A DNA stretch of 64,000 bases from Panulirus ornatus (taxonomy: Eukaryota > Arthropoda > Malacostraca > Decapoda > Palinuridae), in contig NC_092228.1 in assembly GCF_036320965.1 (NCBI RefSeq), forward strand, positions 10,864,262-10,928,261, in the 5' to 3' direction. The translations under genes were made by a program, and so were the position numbers. Positions 1 to 13,041 of the stretch are shown piece after piece. Every line of letters begins with the position of its first letter. Position 1 is the first letter of the stretch. The notes under the pieces were generated by a model, which was not told the DNA's origin, searched no databases, and saw only the letters and a program-made list of their open reading frames with translations.

Positions 1-1844
1 TGCTTTCGGGAGCTGTCTGGGATAGCAGGAGAGGTCAGAAAAACTCGCCCATGAGTGTGGTAAGAACAGAGAGGCACACAGGTGCTTCAGAGAGAGAGAC
101 TAACCCTCCTCCAACACCTTTCACGGAACTACGGAGGTGTAGACGATGTCAGTCGTGGACTCAAAAAGCGAAAATATCTATCACGTCTATTCGCAGACGT
201 CTCCGCGGTACTACCCCCAGCTACTTCAATTGTTAAATCATCTCATGCGCTAAAAATCCTGCTGGTTGAACATTATTTCGCCATATTCGAGGTGAAGCGT
301 TCGCCGACGCGTGTCTCTTCACCACTACGAGTCAAATCTGACGCTGTGAGTAGCTTGCTCGATCCGAGATTTTCGAAGCCTTTGATCATTTTGAATAAAA
401 ACACTAGATCACCTCATACCCACCCTTTTTTTTTTTTTTTCTGCTTCTGAGCACTATTTACTAGGCTTTAGCTCACTGTTTCCATATTTACCTTTAGTAG
501 CTCACTGGAGCTTTCCTTTCCATTTCCACCACCGTAATATAACACTCTGCGCTTGCCCACGTCAAAATTCACTTGCCACGAGTGAGACAAGTCCATCATC
601 AGCTTGTCCATGTCAGTTGAAGCTGTAGACGTTTGATGACAGCTTTAGGTCTGCTTCCTAGTTTCAGTGCCGTTCGCAATATTTCGATATCTTATAATGG
701 AGAGCCCAAAATCAATATCATTAACGTATATACGAGAGGCAGAACCCGTCCTAAGGCTGACCCCACATTGTTTACGGCCAGTCAAACCAATTTCCAAACA
801 ACCGATGCACAACCCCCATCTCCACATACCAAGAGACTCGCATTCTGCCAGTAACTACTGAAGGCGAAATTCGACGAGTTTGGTTTTTTTGAACAACTAA
901 ACAGATGACATCACCCGCTTGACATTTCACCATTTTGTCATATATAAAACAGATCTGTCAGACATGAGCGATTGCGTCCAAAACCATGTGTATCAAATGT
1001 TGGTCCTCTATATGGTTGACTAATGTCCTGAATGCTGGCTTCCATACGTTCTCTCACTACAGACGCTAAGATGATTGAAGAAAAATATCTGGCCAGTGAT
1101 CTATCCCCTTACTTGGCATATCGGTGTTATAATGGCAGCAAACCTCCAAAACTCTCGAAACTTACCGCAGCAAGTAACTTACTGAAAAGAGCAATCAAGG
1201 GTTCAATTATATTTCGCCACCTTCACGGTCCTCAGATAAAACTTACATGTGCCTGACGTTTTAATTACCTTCATGTCCAAACCACTGAAGACAGGACATC
1301 TTCAAGTTTCGTATCAATACGTTCCAAGGGCGTATCCCCCTCCGAGGAGGAACTGGATTCGGGACACACGAGTTGCGTCTTGAATAGGAAGGAAGGGCAG
1401 TTCTTCAATGCTGCCAAGACACAGCAGCACCCGAGTACCAGACTCTGTTCATCATCGCCTCAAGAGCGTTTAGTACCGGCGTGTCTGCCTCCCTCGGCGG
1501 AGACAACCTCTTGGATCCGTCCGAGGAAGGTTAAGACTCCAGCAACACTTCGACCTTACCACAGGTCCGCTCCGACCTGACGACTCACCGACCGTGATTC
1601 ATCACGCGATGAAAACCTGGTACCATTAATCACACACGAGTCGTAAGGCACTTATTACAGCCCATGAACAGCAACGGGGTACAGTATCGGGTTACGGTGT
1701 TCCTCTGTACCGCAGCCTGTATCACACGAGGTCCAGGGTTCGGGAGGTCGCCGACCTCTGTAGCACCAAGCTCCTTATTCACGCACCTGCGTCCCATTAA
1801 CCATCAATTAATCATTCACGACTCGGGGTGATACAGAGATACTG

Positions 1845-1846
<2 letters not shown>
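1..1846. other. Unassigned DNA, no gene recognised
   Basis: The longest open frame here (82-450, +) has no family signature that I recognise and ends in a poly-T run near 424-440. I see no convincing exon, RNA gene or repeat family. Confidence 0.5.

Positions 1847-1932
<86 letters not shown>
1847..1932. repeat. (GA)n microsatellite
   Basis: Uninterrupted GA repeat of about 43 units. It produces a false Arg-Glu reading frame on the + strand. Confidence 0.98.
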
Positions 1933-1936
<4 letters not shown>

Positions 1937-2974
1937 GCAATGAGTATTTCTCCGAAGTGTTCTCTCAACAGCCTTCCCTCTGTACCTGGCGGAGCAACGA
2001 AAGATGTGTGCCTTGCCTGCGTTGTGGCCACCTCCACTCCAGTTACGACCACCCCTTCACTCCAACATGGCCCCTCCCTCTCCAGTAACACCCACACCCC
2101 CCACCCAACCTCTCACATACTCACCGTAAAACTATCATCACTCTCATGCATTCCTTGTTTATGCAGAATAAAAAAAAACACGAAAAAAAAATATATCTCG
2201 TGTTGAATACACTATGTAGCAGACACCACTTAGCAAAGGCGTACCGAACACCGCTGGAGAACGCACCAGTCTTCTCCTCAGCGTCGTATTCTTACGCGCA
2301 TCTACCCCGTCCACTACAACGCCCTCTACATCCACGCGGCGTTAAGCTACTTGCAACTAAATACCTCACTAATAACAGAGGAGACGGGCCAGGTTGTTAC
2401 GTGAAGAGCAGCTACTGACTGGAGCGCAGGAAGGGTATCTTTTTACGTATCTTTTTTCGTTTTGTTTCCCCCCCCCCCCACACTCTCGGTAATTATAACT
2501 GGGGACTTTCTAGGCATGAGTGGAGCGTTCCTTAACTGCATGTAATTCAGGAACGACCCGCGGTCATGGGTCAGAGGTCATTAACTCGGTAAATAACCCG
2601 AGTGCTGAATACATTACAGCACTAAATGCCCAATTCCCAGCGCGCCGCCTACTAATTAAAACCCACTTCTCCCGTCCACTGTCCACAGTCAGAAATAGTG
2701 GCCTGTCTGTTATCTCCTTCCACTGCATCATAGAAAAAAAATAATCTAAAACACACGAAACTCTGTAAAACATACGAAACCAACTGGTTACGGACAGCTG
2801 GTCCATTTCACACTGTGATACATAAGGCTGTCCCTATATACAAGAAACATACGAAAAACTTATGATACAAAAATACTTGCATAAATTTTGGAACACAGCA
2901 AAAGAAAAAAAAAAATATGTATAGCCACTTTACAGACGTGAAGGAAGGCAGAAATAACTAATTCTGCTATAAGT
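1933..2974. other. Unassigned DNA with a poly-C run
   Basis: Contains a run of twelve C at 2468-2479 and nothing else I can name. The short open frames have no recognisable domain. Confidence 0.5.
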
Positions 2975-3055
2975 AACTACTACTACTACTACAGTCTCTA
3001 CTACAATGAGTAGTATAACTACTACTACTACTAGTACTACTACTCCTACAACAAC
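2975..3055. repeat. Imperfect (CTA)n tract
   Basis: Two CTA runs separated by a short spacer that includes the complementary TAG step, so the stretch can partly fold back on itself. Confidence 0.85.
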
Positions 3056-3788
3056 AGGTGGGCCTGAGCACTTGGCTAACACTCGAGAGTGCTTACTCCG
3101 GCACCTGTGTCATGGCTCTGTGAGTTGATAAACATGGGTCCCTCAATACTCACCTTCTCCACTGCCCCTCCCCGCCTCACGCCTCAATAATACCTGGTCG
3201 ATCCCGAAACACACCCTCCCCCCAACAACCTGGTCCCTAACTTCCATTCGCCCCAGTATATGTGGCTCCTTCCCCACTACCTTGGCCACACCACACGTCC
3301 CATCCCGCAGGATCCCAAACGAGGGAAGCTTAAAAATGGCCAGAGGAGATGTTTTCGAGGGAGCAGGCGAGCTGCTTGGTCGGGACAGGACCCACACGCC
3401 GGGTCAAAGGAGACGGAACACAGAAGAGAAAGGACGGGGAAGGAGAATCTCCAGATGGAGACCACACGAACGATGATGATCACGAAACGCTGCTGTACGG
3501 AGAAAGGGAATGTGCGCTGTAGGGAGAAAAGAATGTGCTGTGGACCAACGAGAAACCAGGGAGAAAACGTATAAAAAAAAAGGTCTTTTCTGGACGACAA
3601 AGAAAAAACTAAGAGACTAGAGAGGAATCTACATACTGAGGCCCCCACCGGAAGCCTCGTGAATCCCGGCGTCAAGTTTTCAGAGCGGACTCTGGCCACC
3701 AGACGAAAGTCAACACAAGCCTGACGTGAAATATTCACAGAAGGTAAAAACAGTGGCAGAGTGGGACGACTGGAGGGAGGCGCAGGAT
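3056..3788. other. Unassigned DNA
   Basis: Open frames of about 100-150 codons occur on both strands (3260-3574 + and 3277-3738 -), but they overlap each other and neither shows a motif or a compositional sign of coding. Confidence 0.5.
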
Positions 3789-4240
3789 GACGGTGGTGTT
3801 GTGGTGGTGCTGTGTGGCGTGGTGATAGTGTAGTGATGGTAGTAGTGATGGTGTGGTGTGGTGGTGATGGTGTTTGGTGGTGGTGATGGTGTGGTGTTGG
3901 TGTAGAGGTGGTGATGGTATGGTATGGTATGGTATGGTATGGTATGGTATGGTATGGTATGGTATGGTATGGTGTGGTGTGGTGGTGGTGATGATGGTGT
4001 GGTGTGGTGGTGATGGTGTAGTGTTGGTGGTGTAGGGGTGGTGATGGTGTGGTGTGGTGTAGTGGTGGTGGTGTGTGTGACAGTCATGCTGGCGATGACG
4101 TGATGATTACGCTGGTGGTGGTCTGTGGTCACGGTGTCGGCGGCGGCTGCCGTGGTGGCGGGAGCGTGGTAGTGGTAGTCACACGCCGTGGCTGGAGTGT
4201 GGTAGTGGCGGCGGTAGTCACACGCTGTTCCCGCCTGGGG
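3789..4240 (+). repeat. GGT/GAT-rich tract with embedded ATGGT pentamers
   Basis: Strongly G+T-biased on the + strand, built from GGT, GAT and GTGTG steps. Positions 3914-3973 are a clean pentamer array of ATGGT, about 12 units. The minus strand therefore reads as a His/Thr/Pro-rich pseudo-protein (3710-4297) that I do not regard as a gene. Confidence 0.9.
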
Positions 4241-4505
4241 CCACCGGGCGAAACAAAAATAACAGCCCACAACCCCGAGAAGGGAAAGGGAGAACAAAAG
4301 ACAGCGACTACCCCACGACCACAGCTCTGAACAATGAAGCAGAACGCGGAATTAGAGGAGAGAAAACGTGTTGTGCGCATAAAAGAAGTGAAAGGGTTGG
4401 TAGCCCCAGCCAGAGCAGCTCCCCTGTAAAAACGGATTAAACCTAATACTCCATAAAACTTACCCACACACATATCGCCCTCTCTTAAACCGATTACCGT
4501 GGGCC

Positions 4506-4506
<1 letters not shown>

Positions 4507-4567
<61 letters not shown>
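4507..4567. repeat. (GT)n microsatellite
   Basis: About 30 GT units, followed about 55 bp later by a (TA)n tract. Confidence 0.98.
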
Positions 4568-4568
<1 letters not shown>

Positions 4569-4618
4569 CGAACAGGACGCTCGGCATCAGAACCGCTAAT
4601 CCCTACAACAAAATCTGC

Positions 4619-4621
<3 letters not shown>

Positions 4622-4682
<61 letters not shown>
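4622..4682. repeat. (TA)n microsatellite
   Basis: About 30 uninterrupted TA units. Confidence 0.98.
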
Positions 4683-4688
<6 letters not shown>

Positions 4689-5280
4689 TTATACAGGCAG
4701 TGTATCGGCGGCCTCTGTTTACGCTTGCAACACGGACTGGAACATCTCGTTTTCTGCGACGGCGTCCGTATTGCCAAGAACACGGGAAACACGTCCACCA
4801 CCAGAGAGCACGGCGAAGGCCCTCGCCTTCCACTGGATCTCAACACCTCTCCCCAGTTGCTGCCGCTGCCAACTCCGTACATCTCTGCGATGGGCCACGA
4901 TCACCCAGGCTACAAAACTACAGAGTTTCTGAGATGAGAATGACGAGTCGGCGTCTTGGGTAATGGTGCAGGACGGACGGACTAAGAATAGCAACCAACC
5001 CAGCGTCGCGGTGCGCCGGGGAGGCATGATAATGATAACACACGCTGATGCCAGAACGTACGTACACGTGCATACGAGTTTAACGGTCCAGTCGGTTGGG
5101 CTGACGTACGTACCAGCGCCCGCCGGCGACAGCGACGACCTTCTCCGGGGCAGTGTCCTACAAGCCACTTACCTGGGGACAAGAGAAACATGCATTACCA
5201 GTTACGTCGTGATGGTTGTGGAGGCGATGCCACAACGCATCGTGGTATGGTGAGGGGAGAGGGTTGGAAGGGCACATCTG
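4683..5280. other. Unassigned CpG-containing DNA
   Basis: Moderately GC-rich with many CG dinucleotides, for example 5100-5160. Overlapping short frames occur on both strands. No gene is recognised. Confidence 0.45.
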
Positions 5281-5790
5281 GAGTGTCACTTCTCCAAGGG
5301 CTACCAGGAGTGTTACTTCTCTAAGGGCCATCAGGAGTGTCACTTCTCCAAGGGCTACCAGGAGTGTTACTTCTCTAAGGGCCATCAGGAGTGTCACTTC
5401 TCTAAGGGCCATCAGGAGTGTCACTTCTCTAAGGGCCATCAGGAGTGTCACTTCTCCAAAGGCCATCAGGAGTGTCACTTTTCTATTGGCCATCAGGAGT
5501 GTCACTTCTCTAAGGGCCACCAAGAGTGTTACTTCTCCAAAGGCCATCAGGAGTGTCACTTCTCTAAGGGCCACCAAGAGTGTTACTTCTCCAAAGGCCA
5601 TCAGGAGTGTCACTTCTCTAAGGGCCATCAGGAGTGTTACTTCTCTAAGGGCCATCAGGAGTGTCACTTCTCTAAGGGCCATCAGGAGTGTCACTTCTCT
5701 AAGGGCCACCAAGAGTGTTACTTCTCCAAAGGCCATCAGGAGTGTTACCTCTCCAATGGCATCCAAGAGCGTTACCTCTTCCAGGCAAGA
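5281..5790. repeat. 27-bp minisatellite, about 19 copies
   Basis: The unit carries GTGTCACTTCTC followed by an AAGGGCCATCAG-like half, with variant positions such as GTTAC for GTCAC and CCAAAGG for CTAAGGG. Because 27 is a multiple of three, both strands stay open, giving nine-residue repeats (minus frame 5158-5766, plus frame 5216-5794). Neither frame has a signal peptide, a unique N-terminal domain or other independent support, so I treat it as non-coding tandem repeat with modest certainty. Confidence 0.93.
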
Positions 5791-5974
5791 GTGATGACAA
5801 GCTCACCGTACACGATGGCTTTAAGCTGTTCTGCCTGACGAAGTGGTCGACGAAGTTAAGAGGAAGGTCCACCTGTGTTAGAGCGGTGTCATTTTTCCCG
5901 TCAAACCCACCTCTCTGTGAGTATGGGTCAGGGAAGGGGGTTGTCAGAACTCAAAGCTGGTCACGTACCACGGA

Positions 5975-6330
5975 AAGGTTACTCTAGGTCACGGGGATAA
6001 GGGAGATGACCTCTGATCCTGACAAGGCGGCCTCAGGTCACGGAAAAGTGTCTGAAAAAAAAAAAACAATAGTCCCAGGTCACGGGGTGGATGACCCTAG
6101 GTCACGAACGTAAGGTCCTTGGTTACGAGACGGGACTAACGAGGTGGTCATGGGCCACTGTGGCGGGACCCCCACGTCACGGGGAGGAGGTCCAGCCACC
6201 TGCGGAAGTCGATCTGAATTATATAAGGGTGAGGGAGGGAGAGGAGGGGAGGAGGAAAGAGGAGAATCTAGGTCACGGAGGGGTCAGCCCGAGTCAAAGA
6301 GGAGGTCATTCCGTGATTACAGGCCCCAGC
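5975..6330 (+). repeat. Degenerate repeat rich in GGTCACG
   Basis: The word GTCACG recurs six times within about 290 bp (near 5986, 6036, 6076, 6100, 6175 and 6272), five of them preceded by AG to give AGGTCACG. Spacing is irregular at roughly 25-100 bp. It may be a decayed minisatellite. Confidence 0.6.
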
Positions 6331-6579
6331 CCACCTAATTCGCCTAATGTCAGGCGATTTGGCACACGATCAACCGGAGAATAATATATGCCTTGCTCTG
6401 CCTCGCCGCAATTACTGTGCCTCCGCTCATTATGCGGTAAACCAGCTCCGGGGTTGTAAAAATTTCCCCCCAGAGGAACTCCAATTCCACACTCCCCCCT
6501 AACCCCATCACCCAAGTCAACATGACGTACAGAAAACTATTTCAGGAGGCGACATTACCTGTAATTACCTTCCCCCCTC

Positions 6580-6606
6580 CACACACACACACACACACAC
6601 ACACAC
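6580..6606. repeat. (CA)n microsatellite
   Basis: Thirteen CA units after a short C-rich run. Confidence 0.95.
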
Positions 6607-6740
6607 GACGGGGTCGCTACTGATGTAGTACGGTTCATTCCACCCCCCCGGGAATGCGACACGAAATTTCCGACGTTGGGGAAGTAGGTCGGGCTCGTCA
6701 GTGGCCAATTACCCGCCCTTGTGTCGCAACGCCTTGAAGT

Positions 6741-6743
<3 letters not shown>

Positions 6744-6835
<92 letters not shown>
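6744..6835. repeat. (GA)n microsatellite
   Basis: About 46 perfect GA units. Confidence 0.98.
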
Positions 6836-6836
<1 letters not shown>

Positions 6837-9335
6837 GAGCCAGTCACGCACTTCTCTCGTCCATGTCATGACGGGAGCGACAGACGCGCGACCGCATGAT
6901 GAGAGACAGTAGGTGTCCCAGACCGCAGACTACCTCCCTCCCTCCCTCCATCTCCGGCATCACCAACATGTAGGTTCTCACTGACTTTTAATAAACACTC
7001 GTCCTCCTCTTGCCTGCCTGACGGAGCGGGTCACACTATATCAACAAGGACACCACGGGGAAGCCGTAGTTGTATGTGGGGCGAGGGAGTCTTGACATCT
7101 CCCAAGTCATTCGTCTCATCCACTACACCACCACCGAAAGACTCACTCTAAGAAAACAGGAACTCGTAATACATCTAAAGCACTCAAAAGTCTGGACCCA
7201 TTCGCGCTTAGAAGCATCAACCATACATATACCAGTCGAGTTCTCAAACGCATAACGAACGTTCATCCGAACTCCCCTCAAACTTGAGCTGCCGAAAACC
7301 CAAGAAACATCCTCTCATTACCTTAAACATATCTGGCGCGACGCTCCCTCCGCCCCGAAAAAAATTTCCTTACGCGAGAGGTAAGGACGGAGGAAGGAGG
7401 CTCTGCTCCGCCAGAGTAAGGAAGTGGCTCCGTCGCCCCCCAAAATCTCCTTTATGCCATTCCATCACACGCCGGTTACCAGCCTCAAGCATAGTATAAA
7501 ATTCTGAGTGCCCCCATCCGAATTATCTTCTCGAGGGAGTGGTACCAGAACTCTCTCCTGAGCCACGCCTCGCAGATGATGGTACGGTGAACGCCCAACC
7601 CATATCACTTGCTCTGATCGGGGATGACCAGGACAGCACAAGGAAACCGGTGCTCTTACGGGCTTATCGCATTCTGGCCACTTATATCTCGCCAACCCTG
7701 ACTTAGGAGGAGAGTGTACTAAAGAGATATGGCACAGCCGAGACTCGTAAGCATAGTTGCGTGACTTCCAATTAAATGTACATTCTTGGGAGATGATAAA
7801 CTTGCAGTTTATATATTTAGATATATAAGAAAGCCTATCTATGTTCGGCAGCTCATGCTATTAACAAAGAGAGTCGGTCCGTGACGTCTTCCCACACGGT
7901 TCCAGGAAATCTATCATACAATATCAGGTTACTGTCGCATGCCCGGCAGTCCATTAACGCCAATGTCGGTCGCCCATAGACCTACTGCCAGTCCTCACGT
8001 TGAAACTGTCGTACAGCAACTGTGCTTCCGTGTCAATAACTTCTCATAATAGAATAACGTATTAGCTGCCCGTACGACTACCAATCATTTCTCATTACCT
8101 CCTAACACCTGAAGAGGACTCGAATAATCTCATCTTAACGTATACTGTCGTATAATCTCCACCAAGCCAGCTACCCACCCACACAGCGTCACGAGCGATC
8201 TCTTCCATCATCATGTCAAACTTCACATGGGCATTAACGTCAGTGTGACAACACCTCGCAACACACCGGTCAGACTCCTCAATACCACACGCCCATCATG
8301 ACCGTCTCATTGCAACGGGCACCGCCGGAGTCACAGTATCGAACAATTGTGGCAAACAAGGCGTGTTTGCCCTTGTCAAACACGACTTGTAACTGAAGGA
8401 ACGATCCGAGCGGACCCACGCCACCTACGGCTCAATGTGTCCATGGATCACACCGCCCTCCCTGCACGCTCTGTGCTTGCCTCCGCCTACGGTGCCCCCC
8501 TTTCACCCACACCTATCACCAAAGCGTTTGGTTCGCACACACTCACACAGACGAAGCCTTCGTAAAATTCATCAGCGGCTGCGTCCCAGAGAATTCTGAC
8601 CGCCCCTGCCACTCCCGGGTATCCTCTCGTCCTCGACTACAAAGATCACACCCTTCTCCAAAGTCCTCCTCTTATTCATTTCTAGCTGCCTCCCTCCCAA
8701 TGCGATGTGTACATTAAACTCGCTGCAACAACTTTTAGTTAGTGCACTTTAGGCTGATGAATGTCTGAAAGAATAAAAGCCATTTGAAAGCAACAGACAA
8801 CAAGGTGTGAGTGAGTGGGAGGTCTTCTGCCACGGGCGATCTCGCTGGAGTTTGGCGGCAACCCCGCCGGCGAGCGGTCGAAGCGAGGTCTGGTCTTTTG
8901 GGTGGACGGACCAAGCGTGTCTGTACGATGCAGGTGGAGGGCCAGCCGGCACCTGCCTCCCACCTCACCTCCTGCTGGTGACCTCCAGCACCAGCAGTAG
9001 CGGTAGGCATGCGACCCACACCGATACACCAAACCCGAGGCGTGCCGACCTTGCGCATGGATCGTAGGCACACTGCAGACAGCCAGCCACCGGCGTCTAC
9101 CGGGGAAACAAAACTTAGAACTGGGCAAGTACATCTGGGACTGATGAGGTAGACTTGGGACTGGTGAGACGGACCTGGTGAACATAGGAAAATCTACAAA
9201 TATCCCTGAATGCCAGACCCACAGGATTCATGAAGGAGTAAGTATCCTGGTATTCATGATACAGACACAGAAAGGCGTCCTGCTCACTGCACACCCACAC
9301 ACACGATCCAGGACTCCCGGCATTAATGTAAACGC
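6836..9335. other. Unassigned mostly unique DNA
   Basis: One of the two longest stretches without tandem repeats. 8735-9185 is GC-rich with open frames on both strands of up to 148 codons, without recognisable motifs. I see no retroelement or RNA gene. Confidence 0.5.
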
Positions 9336-9344
9336 AGCTCACTG

Positions 9345-9660
9345 ACCGTCTTGCTCTACAAACAAGCCTGAGATGATCGTTTGCCTCACTGTATACGGAC
9401 AGACAGACGCCGAGATTACATGAGGCGAAGAGGACTGTATATAGACAGAACTCCCGAGATTACTTGAGACGGACGGGGGCTGTATACAGACAGAACTCGA
9501 GATCAATTTTTGAGGACAGCACTGTATACAGACAGACCTCGACATTACGAGAGCGACACAAGAGCACTACATACAGACAGACCTCGAAATAACTCGAGAA
9601 GACGAAGAACAACAACACAGTATACAGACGCAGAACATCAGTGTCGTCTGACTGCATGAA
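9345..9660. repeat. Degenerate minisatellite, about 55-bp period
   Basis: The word ATACAGACAGA recurs with an ACTCGAGAT or CCTCGA(C/A)AT partner, about five diverged units. The variation suggests an old array. Confidence 0.75.
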
Positions 9661-9797
9661 TAACTAAGATGTCCAGTTCATTATACACGAAAGTAACTTC
9701 ATAGCCAGGCCTTGTGAGCGTCAGACAACCCTCAACATTGGGGCTAAAGTACAGACAAGCCAGCAAACTTGCCGGACTCAGGATATAAATAAACATA

Positions 9798-10856
9798 ACC
9801 CCCAACCCCTACCCCCGCTACCCTAACAGTCGTCTGATCCCCCACCCGTCCACTACCCCAACACTCGTCTGATCCCCAACCCTCCACTACCCCAACAGTC
9901 GTCTGATCCCCAACCCCTCCACTACCCCAACAGTCGTCTGATCCCCAACCCTCCACTACCCCAACAGTCGTCTGATCCCCAACCCTCCACTACCCCAACA
10001 GTCGTCTGATCCCCAACCCTCCACTACCCAAACAGTCGTCTGATCCCCAACCCTCCACTACCCCAACAGTCGTCTGATCCCCAACCCTCCACTACCCCAA
10101 CAGTCGTCTGATCCCCAACCCTCCACTACCCCAACAGTCGTCTGATCCCCAACCCTCCACTACCCCAACACTCGTCTGATCCCCAACCCTCCACTACCCC
10201 AACACTCGTCTGATCCCCAACCCTCCACTACCCCAACAGTCGTCTGATCCCCAACCCTCCGCTACCCCAACACTCGTCTGATCCCCAACCCTCCACTACC
10301 CCAACAGTCGTCTGATCCCCAACCCTCCGCTACCCCAACAGTCGTCTGATCCCCAACCCTCCACTACCCCAACACTCGTCTGATCCCCAACCCTCCACTA
10401 CCCCAACACTCGTCTGATCCCCAACCCTCCACTACCCCAACAGTCGTCTGATCCCCAACCCTCCACTACCCCAACAGTCGTCTGATCCCCAACCCTCCAC
10501 TACCCCAACAGTCGTCTGATCCCCAACCCTCCACTACCCCAACAGTCGTCTGATCCCCAACCCTCCACTACCCCAACAGTCGTCTGATCCCCAACCCTCC
10601 ACTACCCCAACAGTCGTCTGATCCCCAACCCTCCGCTACCCCAACACTCGTCTGATCCCCAACCCTCCACTACCCCAACACTCGTCTGATCCCCAACCCT
10701 CCACTACCCCAACAGTCGTCTGATCCCCAACCCTCCACTACCCCAACAGTCGTCTGATCCCCAACCCTCCACTACCCCAACAGTCTGATCCCCAACCCTC
10801 CACTACCCCAACAGTCGTCTGATCCCCCACCCCACCACCACCTCAACGGTAGTCTG
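9798..10856. repeat. 34-bp minisatellite, about 31 copies
   Basis: The unit combines CAGTCGTCTGATCCCC with an AACCCTCCACTACCCCAA-type half. Main variants are CACTCG for CAGTCG and CCGCTAC for CCACTAC, occurring in clusters rather than at random. One unit near 10782-10788 has lost a GTC. The repeat is C-rich on + and G-rich on -. Confidence 0.97.
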
Positions 10857-11796
10857 GGTCGGACAGATGGAGCAAGTCACAGGACCTGGGACACTACTGG
10901 TGGTGAGTCATGGGCCTAGCCGAGCCGGGTCAGGCAAGGGGAGAGAGTCTCTCTCTCTCTCTCTCTCTCCCTTGGCCATGGTCAGGCACCATGGAGCTCA
11001 GGGGGAGGGAGGCCGTCCTGGCTCGTTCCCCCATCCCACCATTCCCCCAACCTCCACACACACACACACCAACACCTGTTGGCCCAACAGCGAATTACGA
11101 ACCTCGTAATCGCATAGCGCAACGGGCTTGTGCTGGATACCCGAAAGACATCTCGCAGACAGCCGCCTACGTCCCAGAAACTGACTCACGGACTGGTCCT
11201 CCTCAACAGCCCTGGCGACGCAGGTGACGACGATGCTCTCCGATTACAGCCGACGCAGATATGCTGACGATGCTGGCACCCCACTGCTGCAGTCGCAGCG
11301 AGGTAAAATTAATCCTTTGATAAGTACACGGGTCAGTAATTCAGTTTCAGAAGACGGTCCGACTTTCAAAGCACCAAAATGAGTTCTGGGAATGTCAAAA
11401 ATTTAACTCTGGCGTGCGGAAGGAACCAACTAAATGGCCTCATTAACATATATGCTAGAAATACCAGCGAACCTGCCGGAGGCCTTGTGAAACACAGCTG
11501 TGTAGATTGAGCTGAAAATTAAGGCAAACCGAGTGAATGTGGTTGACGTGAGACCCACCAGTCGCTCGTTGCGAGGCTGCCTTTGTACACCACCGCATGA
11601 CGCAGTGTTACAAGTGTTACATGAACGAAGTCTGCGGTCGTAAAGGGTGAGGTAACGAAGATAAACAGTCAAATGGTTTTACGGACGAGAGCTGCCTCGT
11701 TAAGAGTCTGGGTATGACAAGCGTAGACGGGCCGATGCTGTGGTATTGCCAGCTGTTCTGCTGACTCGAGGAGACAGTGCTGGAGGCAATTACTGA
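10857..11796. other. Unassigned DNA with short (CT)n
   Basis: Holds a (CT)n tract at 10948-10969 and a short CA tract near 11058. Otherwise no recognisable content. Confidence 0.5.
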
Positions 11797-11798
11797 CT

Positions 11799-12060
11799 CC
11801 GTGGTGGTGGTGGTGGTGGTGGTGAGGAGGAGGAGGAGGAGACAGTAGCCATGGTGTTGGTGGAGCATGTGTGGTGCAATGTGGCGGTGGTGAGGTAGTG
11901 ATATGTTGGTGGTATACAAAGGTGGTGGTGGTGGTGGTGGTGGTGGTGAAACAGGTGTGGTGAAGTCTGGTGGTGGTGGAGATCAGGCGGTCATGCTGGT
12001 GAAGGAGCAGGTTTCGTAAACTGTGGCGTTTGTGATGAGGAGGTTGGCGGCCGTGGTGTT
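11799..12060 (+). repeat. GGT/GGA-rich trinucleotide tract
   Basis: Pure GGT runs at about 11801-11823 and 11918-11948, plus a GGA run at 11825-11843, inside a G+T-rich stretch. The minus-strand His/Thr-rich frame 11669-12241 is a by-product. Confidence 0.9.
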
Positions 12061-12141
12061 GGCAGTGATGCCCAAGGGTGACGGTGTGACACCGGATCGG
12101 TGGAAGTGTGACGCCTTCCCAAACAACCAAGAGGAGAGAGG

Positions 12142-12252
12142 TAAAGATCTCCCATCCTAAGGTATACGTAAGGTAAGGTAAGGTCCTAGACCCAGGTGTG
12201 TGGGGGGGGTAGCGAAGACCTCTGAAACCATCGTAAGGCATAGCAAGGTCCT
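12142..12252 (-). repeat. Dispersed AGGACCTTAC family, copy 1
   Basis: Read on the minus strand this has GGTCTAGGACCTTACC, further CCTTAC steps and CTTACGATGGTTTC followed by AGAGGTCTTC. The same ordered words occur on the + strand at 46688-46892, so it is a dispersed repeat in opposite orientation. No terminal inverted repeats or coding capacity were seen. Confidence 0.8.
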
Positions 12253-12838
12253 TCTTTCATCTGGGGATCGTCACATGCAGGCCCATACTGCACAAGTCGC
12301 CAACTCTCCAGGAACGGCCAAGTTAGGACCCTGGACACCACACACACACACACACACACCAGTGGACCACTGCCTGGCGTGTCCACACTGTGATCAACCC
12401 GGTGAACCAACAATCCCCTGGACGTAGCATCCAGCGGTCCCTTATGGTCAGGATGCCAGTCAATTTATTCTAATGTATCCCTCGAATGAGGTCCTCCATC
12501 CAAGCACATACTGCAACGCCTACGTAGCTACGCCCAGGCCTGGACTCTCAAAACTTCTTCCCCTAACTTCAGTTTCAGAGGTGGGACATCCCAGACACGG
12601 TTTAGGCACGGGATTTAGCGATCCCCATCCCCTTTCTCAGTCCAGATCAATGTACCAGAGACACACACACACAGCCGCCTGTAAAAGCGGAGAGAGAGGG
12701 GGGGAAAAAAATCTGTCAGAGAATAAATTCAATCATGGAACTGGTTTTTCCCACATCACTACATAATTGTACAACCGGACTGACTTCTGTTGTTCCGGCT
12801 ACCTGAGGCTCACAGAAGGACACCTACCTGGTTACGAT
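12253..12838. other. Unassigned DNA
   Basis: Contains a short CA run at 12338-12359. The + frame 12473-12766 has no identifiable domain. Confidence 0.45.
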
Positions 12839-12841
12839 TAT

Positions 12842-12974
12842 GATGGAAAAGAAAGAAGAAAGAAAAGAAGAAGAAGAAGAAGAGAAAGAAGATGACAGTG
12901 AAAGAAGAAAAAGAAGAACAATTGTAACACTATCAGTAATAATTATAATTAATAATAATAACAACAACAACAAC

Positions 12975-13041
<67 letters not shown>

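Noticed and set aside
3710..4297. 195-codon His/Thr/Pro-rich minus-strand frame
   Set aside because: It is the complement of a GGT/GAT low-complexity tract.
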